Shown piece after piece: positions 52,185 to 64,000 of a stretch of DNA of 64,000 nucleotides. The notes under the pieces were generated by a model that saw nothing but the letters and a program-made list of their open reading frames with translations, ran no database searches and was not told the DNA's origin. Location of the stretch: positions 52,034,550-52,098,549 of the forward strand of contig CM068585.1 of NCBI GenBank assembly GCA_035048485.1. The letters run 5' to 3'. Numbering within the stretch: position 1 is the stretch's first letter; each line of letters starts with the position of its first letter. The translations under genes were made by a program, and so were the position numbers. This DNA is from Pteria penguin (lineage: Eukaryota; Mollusca; Bivalvia; Pterioida; Pteriidae).

Positions 52185-53035
52185 AAAAGAAAAAAGAGGA
52201 GTTACCGGCTCAGTTATGTGGCAGAAGTCACCATGGAGCTATACAATACATGAATATAAATAATATAATAGAACATTTAACACATTACAAAAATATTTGA
52301 TTGTAGTGCAATTACGATACCGACTTGGGACGGTCATTTAATTTGACAAAAGCCAAACAAATGGTGTGGTTAACCGGTTTACGGGCCCACCTTCCCACTC
52401 ACCGTAACAGCAGAACAATCAAAAGACGTACATTTAAAAATTTATAAATAATCCTCCATGTAAAGAACAAGGGTCAACAGGTATCGCATATTGAGAGGTC
52501 ATAAAAAAAATATAAACACGTAAGGTATTGTAAAAACATAATGGTATAAAAATATATGCGACATCAACATGATAAACCGTGCTCTGCCAGTCTGAAAGCG
52601 AGCTAAGACCCTAGATCTGTAGGAGTCCCGACTAACAGTCAGAGGGGACGAGGTTCAGGACCATGTCTCCTCTGAAAGAGGTTTGGACAAGGCCCGTCAT
52701 ATAGTCCCCACCGCCCTGTTAGTCAGCGTGCAACGTTCAAGTAAAAGTCTGCATAAGGCTGTAGAGGGGCCAAATACAAGACCTATAGTCTTTTTGATGA
52801 TCTCAATATCATATTGTCTATTTAGGAGACGTTTGACTATTTTATTACATGATAAAATAACGTTATCGGAGCCTTTTACTTTCCTTAGTTTATATACGAG
52901 ATCACCGTAAAAATTAGGATGGGAAATTCCATTGGATACATACTGTTGAAAAGAAATATTTCCAAATTTAGATAGAAGTTCTGAATAAGATTCTTAGCTT
53001 GTGATATCTGTAACCCTGAGTTAATAACATTTCTC
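52185..53035 (-). mobile_element. Naiad 3' fragment in tandem with the main copy
   Basis: Collinear with 47977-48850: the C-terminal coding region (...GSDNVILSCNKIVKRLL... to AVGTI-TGA), then the 3' UTR and the CTCCTCTTTTTTC end. It is 5'-truncated and has an internal deletion near 52990. Same strand as, and about 500 bp upstream of, the 5' end of the larger element, the head-to-tail partial tandem common in PLEs. It keeps a segment (FYGDLVYKLRK) lost from the larger copy. Confidence 0.82.
52654..52700 (-). promoter_or_regulatory. Candidate SECIS element, Naiad copy 4
   Basis: ATGAC, then GGGCC-T-TGTC pairing with GACA-T-GGTCC, unpaired CAAA, mini-hairpin CCTCT-TTC-AGAGG, and closing TGAA. 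It pairs better than the copy at 48433. The core UGA is again the stop codon after RAVGTI. Confidence 0.72.
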
Positions 53036-53369
53036 TATTTCTTGAACTTTGTACGACGTTCTTTCGGCATTTGGTATACGTCATAGGATGTATTGCCAGT
53101 TGGCGTTGTCCGTCCTAGGTTAATAGCCCATCATTTCTTACCCTCAACATTACTACTTTTTATTAGATTTTATCAGTGGGAGTCAAGTAATGTAGTATGC
53201 TACTCTAACAAAATGAGGCTTTAGTTTGAACTAGTTCGGTTAACCTACATTTTATTAATGTTTAAGTAAACAGTTTCTTTTGTCCACTAGTGTATAAATC
53301 GGAATTCATCAAGGAACCATTTCTATGTTGATGGGACGTAGATGAAGGAAGTTCAGTGGATACTATGTA

Positions 53370-53842
53370 CAGTGAGGTGCAGTCCTAACATAACATTATG
53401 TTAACGTCGCGTTAACGTGAAGTTCGCTTTCCTCGTGCGCTCAGGACTGCCGAGCACACGCGTTTGCGTTAACGCAGATTTCCTCGTGAACTTAATTTCG
53501 AGACCGCGTGAACGCGCTTGACTGCCGCGTTAACGCGCTTGACTGCCGCGTGAACGTGCTTGACAGCCACGTTCGCTTGCTTACAATTTAAAACTTGTAT
53601 TAACATGTTCATATAGAAGGATTTGAAGGAGAATCGATATATACATTGTATATTTAAATATAAATACTTTTTAATGTGTAAGTAAAATATTTAGAATTAA
53701 ATAAAACCCTTCCGAGATAAGGGATGAATTTTAGAAATATTGAACGCAATTTCCGAACATTGACTTTAATGAAATTTATTATTATTTTAGGAAAATGATA
53801 ATAATGATAATGATATTATTAAAATAATAATAATACTAATAC

Positions 53843-53890
<48 letters not shown>

Positions 53891-54501
53891 TGATGAAATA
53901 AAAAATAATAAAGATAATGATAACGATGATATTGTATTCATATAATATAGAAAATAGCTTAATTAAAAATAATAATAATAGATAAATAAATAAGAAATAC
54001 ATGTTAATACAAAAATAAATTAGTCATAAATGAATAAACAAATAAGAAATAAATACATAAATAAACTAATTAAAACAAATAAATAAATGAAATTAAAAAG
54101 TAATCATGCTAGTATAAACTGACGAAGTTTTTTTCATAAATACCTTATTGCATGTCTACGCAATAATTTCCTTTGTTATATTACATATGAAATCCTTAGT
54201 GCAGGGTGTCATTTTAAATTTCATTAAATACACGTTTTTATGGCGACACTCGCGGTAATTTGATCTGATCCATTTTATTTTCTCCATCCGTACTGCATAG
54301 AGTATTACAAATATAGACATGTGAACGTGCGACTGGACCGAGCGCACGCGGGAATAAATCGCGTTAACGCGAATTCTCTACCGCGTTAACGCGAGGAGCG
54401 CACGCGCGTCCGGTCGAGCAGTCCTCGCACGTGTGCTAGAGCAGTCCTCGCGACCGCTTTTTGCGTTAACGTGTATGTTATGCTAGGACTGCACCCATCT
54501 G
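53370..54501. mobile_element. Non-autonomous TIR element A2 (same family as A1)
   Basis: Same ends and internal order as 45982-47002, including the central AAT repeat (53815-53890). Flanked by TA. Copy A of the duplication (around 32910) has matching flanks and no insertion. Confidence 0.84.
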
Positions 54502-55139
54502 TATATTTTATTCAAAATGCAAAAACATCGATCATAATATGCAAACTGTATATATCGAATGGAGAGTCGGTCGTGAAAACAGTTCCCTACTACTAAAGTT
54601 TATATGAAGAGTCACATTACGGCTCAAACATTGCAATAATTCAATGTCTGCACAATACATGCAGATTCTTTACGGTCAGCGACATGAAATTCCAATAAAG
54701 GTCACTATTTTATGGTTTTAAGACGTAAATTTTCAAGATTATTTTCTTGATGCAGGAGACACATCAAGCATAAATGTCTTTAAGAGTATAATGGCATTTC
54801 GTAAAGGACGGCGGGAAATATATGGCAGGTCTTGCTTAAAATTTTTTCAAAGCAGTATTAGCTATAACTTTGGATAAAATATTTTGAAATCTACTTTAGT
54901 TCATTCCTACCATGAAAAGAAATACTTATTGTAAAAGATTAACCAAACTCTCTCTAATGAGATAGCTACAAGCCTCTAAACATTCACCCTCACTAAGTCA
55001 GTATTTGTGATTTCGCTATTCTAACCACAAAATCTGCCTTTAGGTACTCATAACATCCGGGCTCACATGTTTTGCTTCTGCTTATAACAATGTAAAATAC
55101 GAAAGTAATTGATGCCACATGATTATGGCACTAGCAACA

Positions 55140-55400
55140 ATGTACCACAGTGGACATTCACGGACCCTTGAAATTCAGACGTGAGAGCAGGTGCTCGAGA
55201 GGAGTGAGTGTCTTCTGTTTGGCTACCCACGCCCGCCGTGAATGTCTTTAAATACAGACGAAACCAATGTACTATATATATACATGAATGTGAACAACAC
55301 TGTAGAAAGTGTCACAGCTACACAACCTCAGGAAAAAGGGCATAATGACGCTTAAGTCAACATTTTTACGATCTCTACACCGCAAAGGAAATAAGTTTGT
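55140..55400 (+). repeat. Dispersed repeat, copy in duplication B
   Basis: GTGGACATTCACGGACCC, GCCGTGAATGTCTTTAAATA and CAGACGAAACCAATG match the 3725 and 19085 copies. Not at the same place in copy A. Confidence 0.6.
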
Positions 55401-55549
55401 CGTTAATGTATAATTTGAAAGAATCTGCAGTCACATAACTTTTGCTTTCTTATTACCTTCATGAATCATATTGACAAAACAATAACAACACGTCAAAGCA
55501 TGATCTATTTCCTCTTGTTATAAGCCAAAGCGAAAATCTTTGTAAGCCC

Positions 55550-55900
55550 GATATGTTATCAATGCGCTACGTCCGACGTTGCGTATGGACTAGCGGAATC
55601 ACCGCGTCTGACGCAGTGAAGATGCTGAATATTAAATCTAGTGCTTTTCCGCCCAATAAATGTAACCATACAGAACACGCCTTTATGCAAGTAACCCTAA
55701 ACATGAGCCCACTGTTTGATCTTGCTGCATGTGAAGCATGTGAACCAAAACGAAATGATGTCCTCACTTACCTCAGAATTCATACTGGACACATCACCTC
55801 GCTATCTTTGGATTCAGAACGTCCCATAAGATGTATAATTAATCAGCTCTATAAAACAGGAACGCGATTACTCGGTTTGCACAAATGCCATTAATTACTG
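55550..55900 (+). other. Open frame of unknown origin in duplication B
   Basis: The 113-codon frame 55553-55894 has several Cys (KCNH, ACEACEP, HKCH) and is GC-richer than its surroundings. The opposite strand is also partly open. It is absent from copy A, which points to inserted sequence. I do not recognise it. Confidence 0.3.
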
Positions 55901-56565
55901 TTTTATTGAGGTTTTTGATGGTGACGCATTATATACGCAATACTTCTACTGAGACTGCAGAAATTTCTCGGCGACAGATTAAAATCGAAGATATAGCTAA
56001 TATTGCTTTAAGAGAGCACAACGTTTCTTGTCGTAGGTCAAGATTCTGACAGAAATTTCTTCTGTATGTAAGGGCATTAATGGCGGATGTGGCTAGTCAC
56101 GCTTACTCCTCCCGGTCACTTTGTACTACCTCTGAATTTCTAGGGTCGGTAAATGTCGGCGGTGGTACAGTGTTAGTGTCAAAGTCACTTGACACCAGTT
56201 ACTTTAATACTTTGCCTAACATATGATTATTTTTTGGTTGACCTTATCGCCGTCAGTGTCTTGCAATCTGAAGTGCTTGGTTAATTTTATACCTCACCTT
56301 GACATTTCAGAAATGTAAACTCAAAATTCAGTTTGACACGTGTCTTATTTCAGGAGAGTGAAATTTTGTAGTTAAATTTGCCAGGAATGTATACTCATCT
56401 TGCATATTTCATTACATGGTTTTTCACATTTGTCTACTACCAAACCTAAAATCAGTCTCAAAAAAACACTTGACCAATGAGAGGTTGTCATTTTTATTTA
56501 TAACTGAAAGTTCACACAATATTTCTGACTTACGTCAGGTATGTTCCCTTAAATTTATTTTTCTG

Positions 56566-59500
56566 TTACAAAATAATAATTCGATTTGATTCCAGATGAT
56601 TGTATGGTCCATTTTCATCAATTTCCCATCTGTTTTCAACATTGTATTGATATTCATGCGCCACTATGTTAACATCATGGATTTCCTCATATGCACTTTC
56701 GATTTCTTCCATGTACATCGAATGTGATTGAGTTACGTTTTCAGCTATTGCTTTTTCGCAACACTCCATTTCATCTCTATTTAAAAGAAAACAACATTCG
56801 ATTCAAACGTACAGTTAGGTGCAGTCCTAACCTTATATAAAGTGCACTTCAATTTAACGGTATGACTGCTTTTCAAGTTTACTTGGCGACGACAGAGTAA
56901 CCTTGGAATCAAGTGTAGTAGTAAACTTGATTCCAAGTTTAGCACTAAACTTGATTCCAAGTTTACTTTACTTTCTATATACATGTACATTTACTATATT
57001 AAAACAATGGGTTTTTTATATAAAATATGCAATTGTACATAATAAGACAATTATTTCTATCGTGTTATACGAAACTGGATAATTGTAATAAACAAACGTG
57101 AAAAGTAAACTGGGTGTCACGTGATAGTAAACTTGAAGACGGAATTACTTTAAAGTAAACTTGATATCAAGTGTACTAGACTAAACCTTATGACTTGTTT
57201 TCAGGATGAAAAGCTAAACTTGAAGTGTATTTGTCAAGTGCACTTGAATGTAAGGTTAGGATTGCACCCAACTGTATGCTAAAGATCATCATCGACAAAA
57301 ATGCAAACAATCAAGACATTGAAAAGACAAGTAAAACTCAAAGAGTAATGCAATTGAGGCACTGCCATGGGACGGTCTGTTGAATTAACATTTGTTACAA
57401 GTTGGTGTAGTTAAACATGAAATCAATGTAATCTCATATAAGTAAGAGTATTCTCGTCCCATTTATGAAAATCTGCTCACTCACTCCCTCTCTCCCTCTC
57501 TCTCTCTCTCTCTCTTTCTCTCTCCCTCTCTCTCTCTCTGAAATGTATTGATAAACCAATTAATTCGTCGACTGCATATGCTTTCAGATTTGTACTACTG
57601 TTTAAGAATTTAATGTTTATTACTTCAGCATTCTGTGCTTGCTAACCCCCCCCCCCTCCCTTTCAGTAGTGTACAGTCGTTCCCTACTCTACTGTCAAAT
57701 GCCAGTTTGTAACTGAACGCTGAATCATATACATTATTTTGAAATCTCAAACATTTGAAATACAATAGAGTTCATGTTGTACTGTATTTCCTATCTTTCT
57801 ATAAAAATGTCCATCCCGAAACGAATGTAATTTGTCAGAATCCCCTCACTACGTCAAGATAATATGAACACAAAAAAGTGTCAGCGAAAAAGTGGGGCGT
57901 AACTAGGTACAGCGATGCAGAAAAAGGCGATTCTTCTGCCGTGGTATTTACCTTTTAGTATGTATTACAAATGCAAATAAACAAACTGTCAGTAAGATTA
58001 GCAGGAACACAACGGATCCTAAAATGAAAATGCAACAAAAGTAATGGTATGAACTAAATCAAATAGAATTACTTTCACAAGATAATTATCATAAAACTCT
58101 TAATATGAGATTTGATTTGTTGAAATAGAAACCATATTAACGATATGCAAAGAAAAAAATTAAACAACCAAACAAAAGTAAAACCTAAGAGAGATAAGAG
58201 CATATTTCATATTATTTATTAAAACTTTGATTGAGTTTAAAAGTAATAATAAACCCTTGATGCAACTTTCTTTCGACAGTGTACTGATATTTTTACTGCA
58301 TCATTAAACGATGTGTTAAAGTATTTACCACATAGGATGAGTATAAGGGTAATCCCGTGATTACGATCTCTAGATGATGTAGATCCTGCTAAAAATAGAA
58401 AAGAGATGTAGTAGTAACATAGCATATCCTTCATTGTTAAATCTGAACCTAACATAGAGTGTTTTAAGATCGTATCATGAGCTCTAACTATGTTCCATAC
58501 ATCTTTTTATTTTCCTTTTCAAAAAGTCTGTTTCCAATTTAAGTAAAAAATCAAGTTTTGAGAGACTTAATTGGTACGTGTTGTTATTGGTCATAAGTCT
58601 TAATTTATCCGTATAAAGTTTTGTTAATCAAGCTACGATTATACGAACACTCGTTTATTACGAATAATGTAAAGTTCGATCAGCGATCCCCAGAAACGTA
58701 ACACATATATCCAGTAATTACAAGTGTGAAAGATGTTAAGAAGTAATGATTAAATACCTGTCCAGAATTACAGTTTACACCTTATAGGATATTGTCCAGA
58801 AAGTTAAGGACGCAGTCTGGTGAGCTATTTAGGCCGAAATGTAATCTGCCTAACGGGAAGTAACGGGATGATGTGACGTTTTCAGTCGTGATAGAAAATG
58901 CAATAGTAATATTCCATAATTTTTCTATTACGCATGTGTTTGTAAATTATCATTTAAAGTTGAAGAAAACAGTTTTTAGAGGTATTCTTTTAACAAAAAC
59001 TTGTTTTACGACATACCCGTTTCCGTAGCTCTAACAATCGACGACGGTGATTTTACCATAAAAGCATAAGATAGGCAACTAATACCGAAGGCCGGTCTAT
59101 TTAATCATCTTGAAACAATCAAAACTAAATTTAATGATCATAAGAGCGTTTTTATTTTTAACCTTTAAAGTGCTAATGATTTTGAAAGGAGCCGCAGATT
59201 TACGTCATGCAGCAGATGATGACGTCACTGTGACGTTACGTAGTGACCTGACGCCGTCGCACCTGCTACCAATATATTCGCTATGTGGAAAAGTATGGTA
59301 TCTTTGAGCCGTTATATCTCAGGACTCATGGAAGCATGATTTACAGATCATTAAAAAGAAGACATTTTAAACTTTTAAATAATAATATTACGATATTGTT
59401 ACTGACATTTTCATTGAAGCAGTTATATATGTACTATAAAGCCAAATTCTTCAAAGAAATATATGTAATTTTTTTCCAAGTAGCCTCCATCTTCCTAAAG

Positions 59501-62500
59501 GGAGGGGGGATTAATGTGTTTATACATTTTGATTATATCAAATCTAAATATAATTTGATTTGAAATGTCATTTGAAGCTTGTATAGATACAAATCAATCC
59601 CTTTCTTGATCACCAAAAGGAAATATTTCATTCAGTATATATTACACACAAAATAAATGAGACAGCAACAAAATGGGGAAGGGTGTAATATCTAGCAAAT
59701 TTCTTTGTACAGTGCCCCATTACCTATTATAATTTCATGTTGTTTCGACTTATAACAGACCACTGCACATTACAATGTAATATCACAATGATGTAGATTT
59801 TAGAAATTATCAAATAAGTGTATTTCTTGTGAAATTGTCATCATTTTAGTAGGTTTGTTTAATTACTATAGCCACTCTGAAAGGCTCCATTAATTGTCAG
59901 AGCCTTACCTAATCCTTGTTGTTTTTCAATCAATTAATATAAATACATACTTGTGAAAAAAAAAATCAACTGCTCTAAAATGATATTTCTGTATATAAAT
60001 GGGTATGACACAGTATTAATTTGCATTGATTCTAGCACAATAATTTGCTCCATTACATGATACTTTTTTTTATTATTTAATCTATCTCTGCCTGTTCTTA
60101 TAGAATATGCATAAAATAGCCAGTGGTAAATTTTAATTCTTAATAGCTCGCCAGACTAGCCTCTTAAATTCATTTCACTTTTCTCTCTATCACTATTTCA
60201 TTTCTGCTCTTCATGTAGAAGTTACCCAAAGTATTTGCTTTTGAATACAATGTAAATCATTAAGAGTAATTCTCTGTAAACATAAAAAAGGGTCAAAAAC
60301 GGCAATTCCAGATTCTCGTGACATCTAAACAAATGAAAGATTTCCCATATTTCATTTAGAATTAAATGTATTTAATTTTGATTTTGTTTCCATGGTTACG
60401 ACCCTCTACATAAATACTATTTGCAAAAACATACTTAAATCAACACGGCTTTTCAATAACTTATAATGTACTGTATGAAGATAAAAATAAGTGTGAAATG
60501 TTTCATTCTGATATAAATGTGTCGTTTTGTCAAATATTTTTGTTATATTCGTATTTCAGCATAAAAATTAACATATAAAATATATCAGATCTACAGAGTT
60601 TGTACTCCTAGTATTCAATTATGCAGGGTTATATGATATAAACGATAATTAAAACTTACAAAAGCGACATCTTACTAATATTATATACAAAAAGAGGAGT
60701 TGACATTTTGACATAAAAAACGAATATTAAAAAGTAAATAACATTAAAAAATAAAAAGAAAAGAAACTCTCTTTACCAAAAGAAAGTGAAAGTAAGAAAC
60801 CAAAACAATTCAGCAGACATTTGGGATGCTTGGTCAAATTAAGAAAGAAAAAAGAGGAGTTATTGGCTCAGTTATGTGGCAGAAGTCACCATGGAGCTGT
60901 ACAATACATGAATATAAATAATATACTAGAACATATAACACATTACAAAAATATTTGATTGTAGTGCAATTACCATACCGACTTAGGACGGTCATTTAAT
61001 TTGACAAAAGCCAAACAAATGGTGTGGTTAACCGGTGTACGGGCCCACCTTCCCACTCACCGTAACAGCAGAACATTCAAAGGACGTACATTTAAAAATT
61101 TATAAATAATCCTCCATGTAAAGAACAAGGGTCAACAGGTATCGCATATTGGGAAGTCATAAAAATATAAACACGCAAGGTATTGTAAAACATATAACGG
61201 TATAAAAATATATGCGACATCAACAGGATAAACCGTGCTCTGCCAGTCTGAAAGCGAGCTAAGACCCTAGATCTGTAGGAGTCCCGACTAACAGTCAGAG
61301 GGGACGAGGTTCAGGACCATGTCTCCTCTGAAAGAGGAATTAAGAAATTAAGAAATGTTTAATGTTTTATTATATCAGTAAAGTATAATCGACTATGTCA
61401 TGTCAATTCCAATAGAAAGGGAGGGGGATCTATCCCATTCAGATTTCTTTAAAAACTATGAATACTTGGAATTGCAGGTAACCATTTCTGAATAAGAGTA
61501 TGAAAATCATAAAATTTGTGCAGAATACTTTACTCCTAAAATGAAGAAATGATTGAAAACGACGATTCAACTGCCACTTGCCCACTTTTAAAGTCGACAT
61601 CCAGGAACGAAAAAAAAAGATTAAATAGATTAAAAGTTTTGCTATCCGAGAAATTCCATGGTATGCTATCCATATTCATACCAGTAGAAAATATAAGCTT
61701 TTATTTCTTCGTAAAAGAAAATACATGAAATCTTATTTTTAGTGATTATGTATTTTATAATTACTCTTGAATTTGAATATGAGATGTTGATGTAATTTCT
61801 TTGGTCATATTTTGTTAACAAAATAAGTTTGGTTAAACGGTTTTTAAATCGTATTAATCACACATGCACTAAACCTAAAGGTAGATTGATCTTTATTAAA
61901 AATACAAAAATTTATGTTGGATTGAATTGAATTTGAGGGTAAAAGTAAAATTTATATTTAAATGCAAGGTACATGTCATCTTCGATGTCCAGGTCATACA
62001 TTTAGGGTAAAACATATAACAAGCGGCATTATGATTGTGAACAATCTGGTTGAGGCTCTCTTGAGCTGAGATACATTTGGTGCCACCAAGAGGGTAACAA
62101 GAGCTGCGCGTAACATTGCATATTGCGCCCATCACTTAAACTGAAGTGAGAATCATAGAATCATAAGCATTTTGAACTTGACCTTGCAAATGATCTTGGA
62201 GAAATGTCTCGACACACCATTTGGCTCTGCACAACAATCCTGTGATACCTTATTGAAATCTATGCGTGAATAAAATGTTATAATCTCTACAGTAATTTAT
62301 CTGACACTATAATATTGATCTTGCAAATATGACCTTGGGACAAGGTCTTGACACACTGCCTTTACCCACAGACCATTTCTACCAAGTATGATGTTAATCT
62401 AACAAGGTATGAAATAACTATGCATCCGACAATGTGTTACGGACATACGTACATATATCGCTGTATCATGATACGTCCTGTGAAACGACACGTGTTAAGA

Positions 62501-63660
62501 TATATATCACAGATATATCACTCTTTCAAAATCTTATTCTAAGGAAGAAAAAAAAATCATAATATAGTATAGGTCTGAGTGTCTGCATACTGCTGCAGAG
62601 GCTGATTAAATATGGGTAATTTTATGAACTTAGGAATTTAACCAAAACAACACTCAGTTACCATCAGATCTAAGAAATATAAACTAAGAAATCTTTCAAG
62701 TGTAGAAATTTCAGGATTCTGTTTAAAATTGCATCAAATATTCCAATGATAATATGATATTAACAGTAGTATTTTCGTTTTTTTTTTCTCTGTATTTGTC
62801 CCCTTATCCATGTTCCTCAACTAGCTACTATAAAATTGGGTGCATTTCTTGCCAGAAGACAATCCTTGTATAAACTTCATGTAATTAATCATAAACCTGC
62901 GAATCACTGTATATGCTTGTCTTCTATAGTTAATTTTCATTGAAATCATGACAGGTTGAAAAGTCATCTCAAATCCATTTTGTTATCCTTCTTTTAACAA
63001 AGAAAAAGAGTGCCAAGGCTGTAACAGTTTAAATGGGCACCATGTTATAAGCATTTAAATGAAAAAAATAATTCATATTTACATTATGCGTAATAACGGG
63101 TAAAAAGACATCTAACAGCTGTACCAAAAAAAAAAAAACCCACCAAATATACGCGCAGCAAACAAGCATAAAAACACGATTGTAAAGCCGTTGCATTTCC
63201 GGTTTGGACAGTCCATTAAAGTGAGAATCGTCACCTAAATACTGTGGCTATTCGATATATGGATCATCTTCCTAGTTTTTTTATACATCACTCACGAGAT
63301 GTGGAAATGTGAATAGTATCGAAATATGAATATTAAAAATATTGGACAAGAACCACCAGAGAATGTGATGCGGTCCCACAAGAAAATAGAGAATTTTTTT
63401 AAATTGATCTAAAATAATTCTGTCTGTTTTCTATATTTGTTACCTAAATTAGTTGCAGTGCAAATTAACTTCATTTTAATGCAAATGACAGAGATATCAT
63501 GTCCATGCTTCACTTGCCATTCAACGTCATTCGAGTTGCGTGTGATGTACTGTACACAGAGGTCTCGCTAATATCACCAGAATATTCCACTGTGAATATC
63601 GAAGATGAGTAATGCACGGTGAACGCTGATTTGGACCCTATTGGAGTCATAGAACTAGAC
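56566..63660 (-). CDS. Gene 3: paralogue of gene 2 (duplication copy B), 5' part beyond the window
   Basis: Minus-strand exons: 63660-63518 (stalk, GC donor), 58385-58329 and 58018-57952 (membrane helix), 56776-56566 (tail, TAA). Lengths are 143, 57, 67 and 211 bp against 140, 57, 67 and 211 in gene 2, with the same phases and no stops. Landmarks: SSSMTPIGSK, RDRNHGITLILILC, VVFLLILLTVC, MYMEEIESAYEEIHD, PYNHLESNR. Ectodomain exons should lie to the right of 64000. Introns carry later insertions: a TIR element at 56812-57274, a TTAA element at 58808-60163 and a Naiad fragment at 60846-61337. Open frames in both copies suggest two functional genes. An AATAAA lies just past the stop (56494-56499). 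Confidence 0.68.
56812..57274. mobile_element. Non-autonomous TIR element B (463 bp), same ends, different interior
   Basis: Ends CAGTTAGGTGCAGTCCTAAC and (complement) CAGTTGGGTGCAATCCTAAC with TA target. Subterminal repeats are AAGTGCACTT and AAACTTGATTCCAAGTTTA instead of GTTAACGCG. The corresponding site in copy A (around 34018, CCGTATGA) is empty, which defines the TA duplication. Confidence 0.82.
57478..57540. repeat. CT microsatellite in the gene 3 intron
   Basis: Imperfect CT tract; a much shorter CT run sits at the paralogous spot near 34255. Confidence 0.88.
58808..60163. mobile_element. TTAA-flanked TIR element, about 1.36 kb
   Basis: TTAA at 58804-58807 and 60164-60167. Imperfect terminal inverted repeats: AGTCTGGTGAGCTATTTAG on the left and AGTCTGGCGAGCTATTAAG on the complement of the right. 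Right flank TTAAATT...CACTT matches copy A around 35520, where this element is absent. No transposase seen. TTAA targets are used by piggyBac and Kolobok; the ends do not start CCC, so Kolobok-like is more likely. Confidence 0.66.
60846..61337 (-). mobile_element. 5'-truncated Naiad insertion (492 bp) with target duplication
   Basis: Carries only the Naiad 3' UTR, starting inside the SECIS apical stem (CCTCTTTCAGAGG) and running to the CTCCTCTTTTTTC end. Flanked by AATTAAGAA at 60837-60845 and 61338-61346. Copy A of the duplication has the corresponding unoccupied site near 35920, so the insertion postdates the duplication. Confidence 0.85.
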
Positions 63661-63897
63661 CTAATTAATGTTAAATAGAGCATTATTGACATGTAAGAAA
63701 TCAATAATTTTTTTTTTTTTTTTATATATATAAATTACCGTTGTTCATGTCATTTTTCCAATTAGAAATAAATGTGATTAAAAATAGAAAAAGGAAATAT
63801 CATGAATTGTTGTCTTGATAACATTGATTGTTTCAGGTGTGTTATTTACATATACTTCATTATATTGATTTTTAAAATGTTATGTAACTCGAATTGG

Positions 63898-63899
63898 TT

Positions 63900-63967
<68 letters not shown>

Positions 63968-63968
63968 C
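63898..63968. repeat. TTA microsatellite, duplication copy B
   Basis: Paralogous to the short TTA/GTA run at 39050-39088. Confidence 0.9.
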
Positions 63969-64000
63969 AAAAACGGATATCTTGCTCACCATCCAAAACT

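Larger units (their letters stand above)
53265..64000. repeat. Large direct duplication, copy B (continues past the window)
   Basis: Same order as copy A but about 4 kb longer because of inserted elements at 53370-54501, 56812-57274, 58808-60163 and 60846-61337, and extra sequence at about 54.8-56.1 kb. The TTA microsatellite near the right edge is much longer than its partner at 39050. Confidence 0.82.

Noticed and set aside
53787..54002. Hydrophobic Ile-rich frame
   Set aside because: From the AAT microsatellite inside TIR element A2.

Overview
Eukaryotic, AT-rich, intron-rich DNA, most likely from a bivalve mollusc. The evidence is tRNA-derived SINEs with CAAA tails, many Penelope-like retroelements (PLEs) including the N-terminal-GIY-YIG Naiad type, abundant AT, TTA and TG microsatellites, and short exons with consensus GT..AG splice sites. 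There is no operon, bacterial or viral structure. Most long open frames are microsatellite translations or transposon remnants.

Three related genes could be assembled by hand on the minus strand, and all appear to encode small type I membrane receptors. Gene 1 (8213-18140) has eight phase-compatible coding exons: two Cys-rich ectodomain exons, a stalk, one membrane segment and a five-exon tail. Gene 2 (33770-41591) and gene 3 (56566-63660, running off the right edge) are paralogues of each other. Their C-terminal halves have identical exon phases, one membrane segment split over two exons, and a tyrosine-rich tail with a YEEI motif. The ectodomain exons of genes 1 and 2 share a cysteine framework and intron phases, but their tails are unrelated. 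I recognise no named family.

Genes 2 and 3 lie in a large direct duplication: copy A is about 32.8-39.1 kb and copy B about 53.3-64.0 kb. Copy A shows where three later insertions in copy B landed. These are two TA-target TIR elements (53.4-54.5 and 56.8-57.3 kb) and a truncated Naiad (60.85-61.34 kb). A fourth, TTAA-flanked element (58.8-60.2 kb) can be bounded from its own ends.

Retroelements: a Naiad PLE on the minus strand (47.98-51.68 kb) with further fragments at 4.9, 18.6, 24.3-25.9, 31.7-32.3, 42.5, 52.2-53.0 and 60.8-61.3 kb; a C-terminal-GIY-YIG PLE flanked by long inverted repeats (5.39-6.75 kb); and another PLE RT remnant (28.4-29.6 kb).

The most striking observation is in the Naiad copies. 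In the GIY-YIG domain, TGA codons stand at two positions where cysteine is expected. The end of the ORF folds into what looks like a form-2 SECIS hairpin, kept with base-pair-preserving changes in three copies, and its core UGA is also the ORF stop codon. This fits a selenoprotein-encoding retrotransposon, as reported for clam Naiads.

Layout: 0-7.9 kb repeats and PLE; 7.9-18.2 kb gene 1; 18.2-31.6 kb repeats, a Naiad and a PLE remnant; 31.7-32.3 kb Naiad 3' end; 32.8-41.6 kb gene 2 in duplication A; 42-47.9 kb repeats and a TIR element; 48-53 kb Naiads; 53.3-64 kb gene 3 in duplication B with its insertions.
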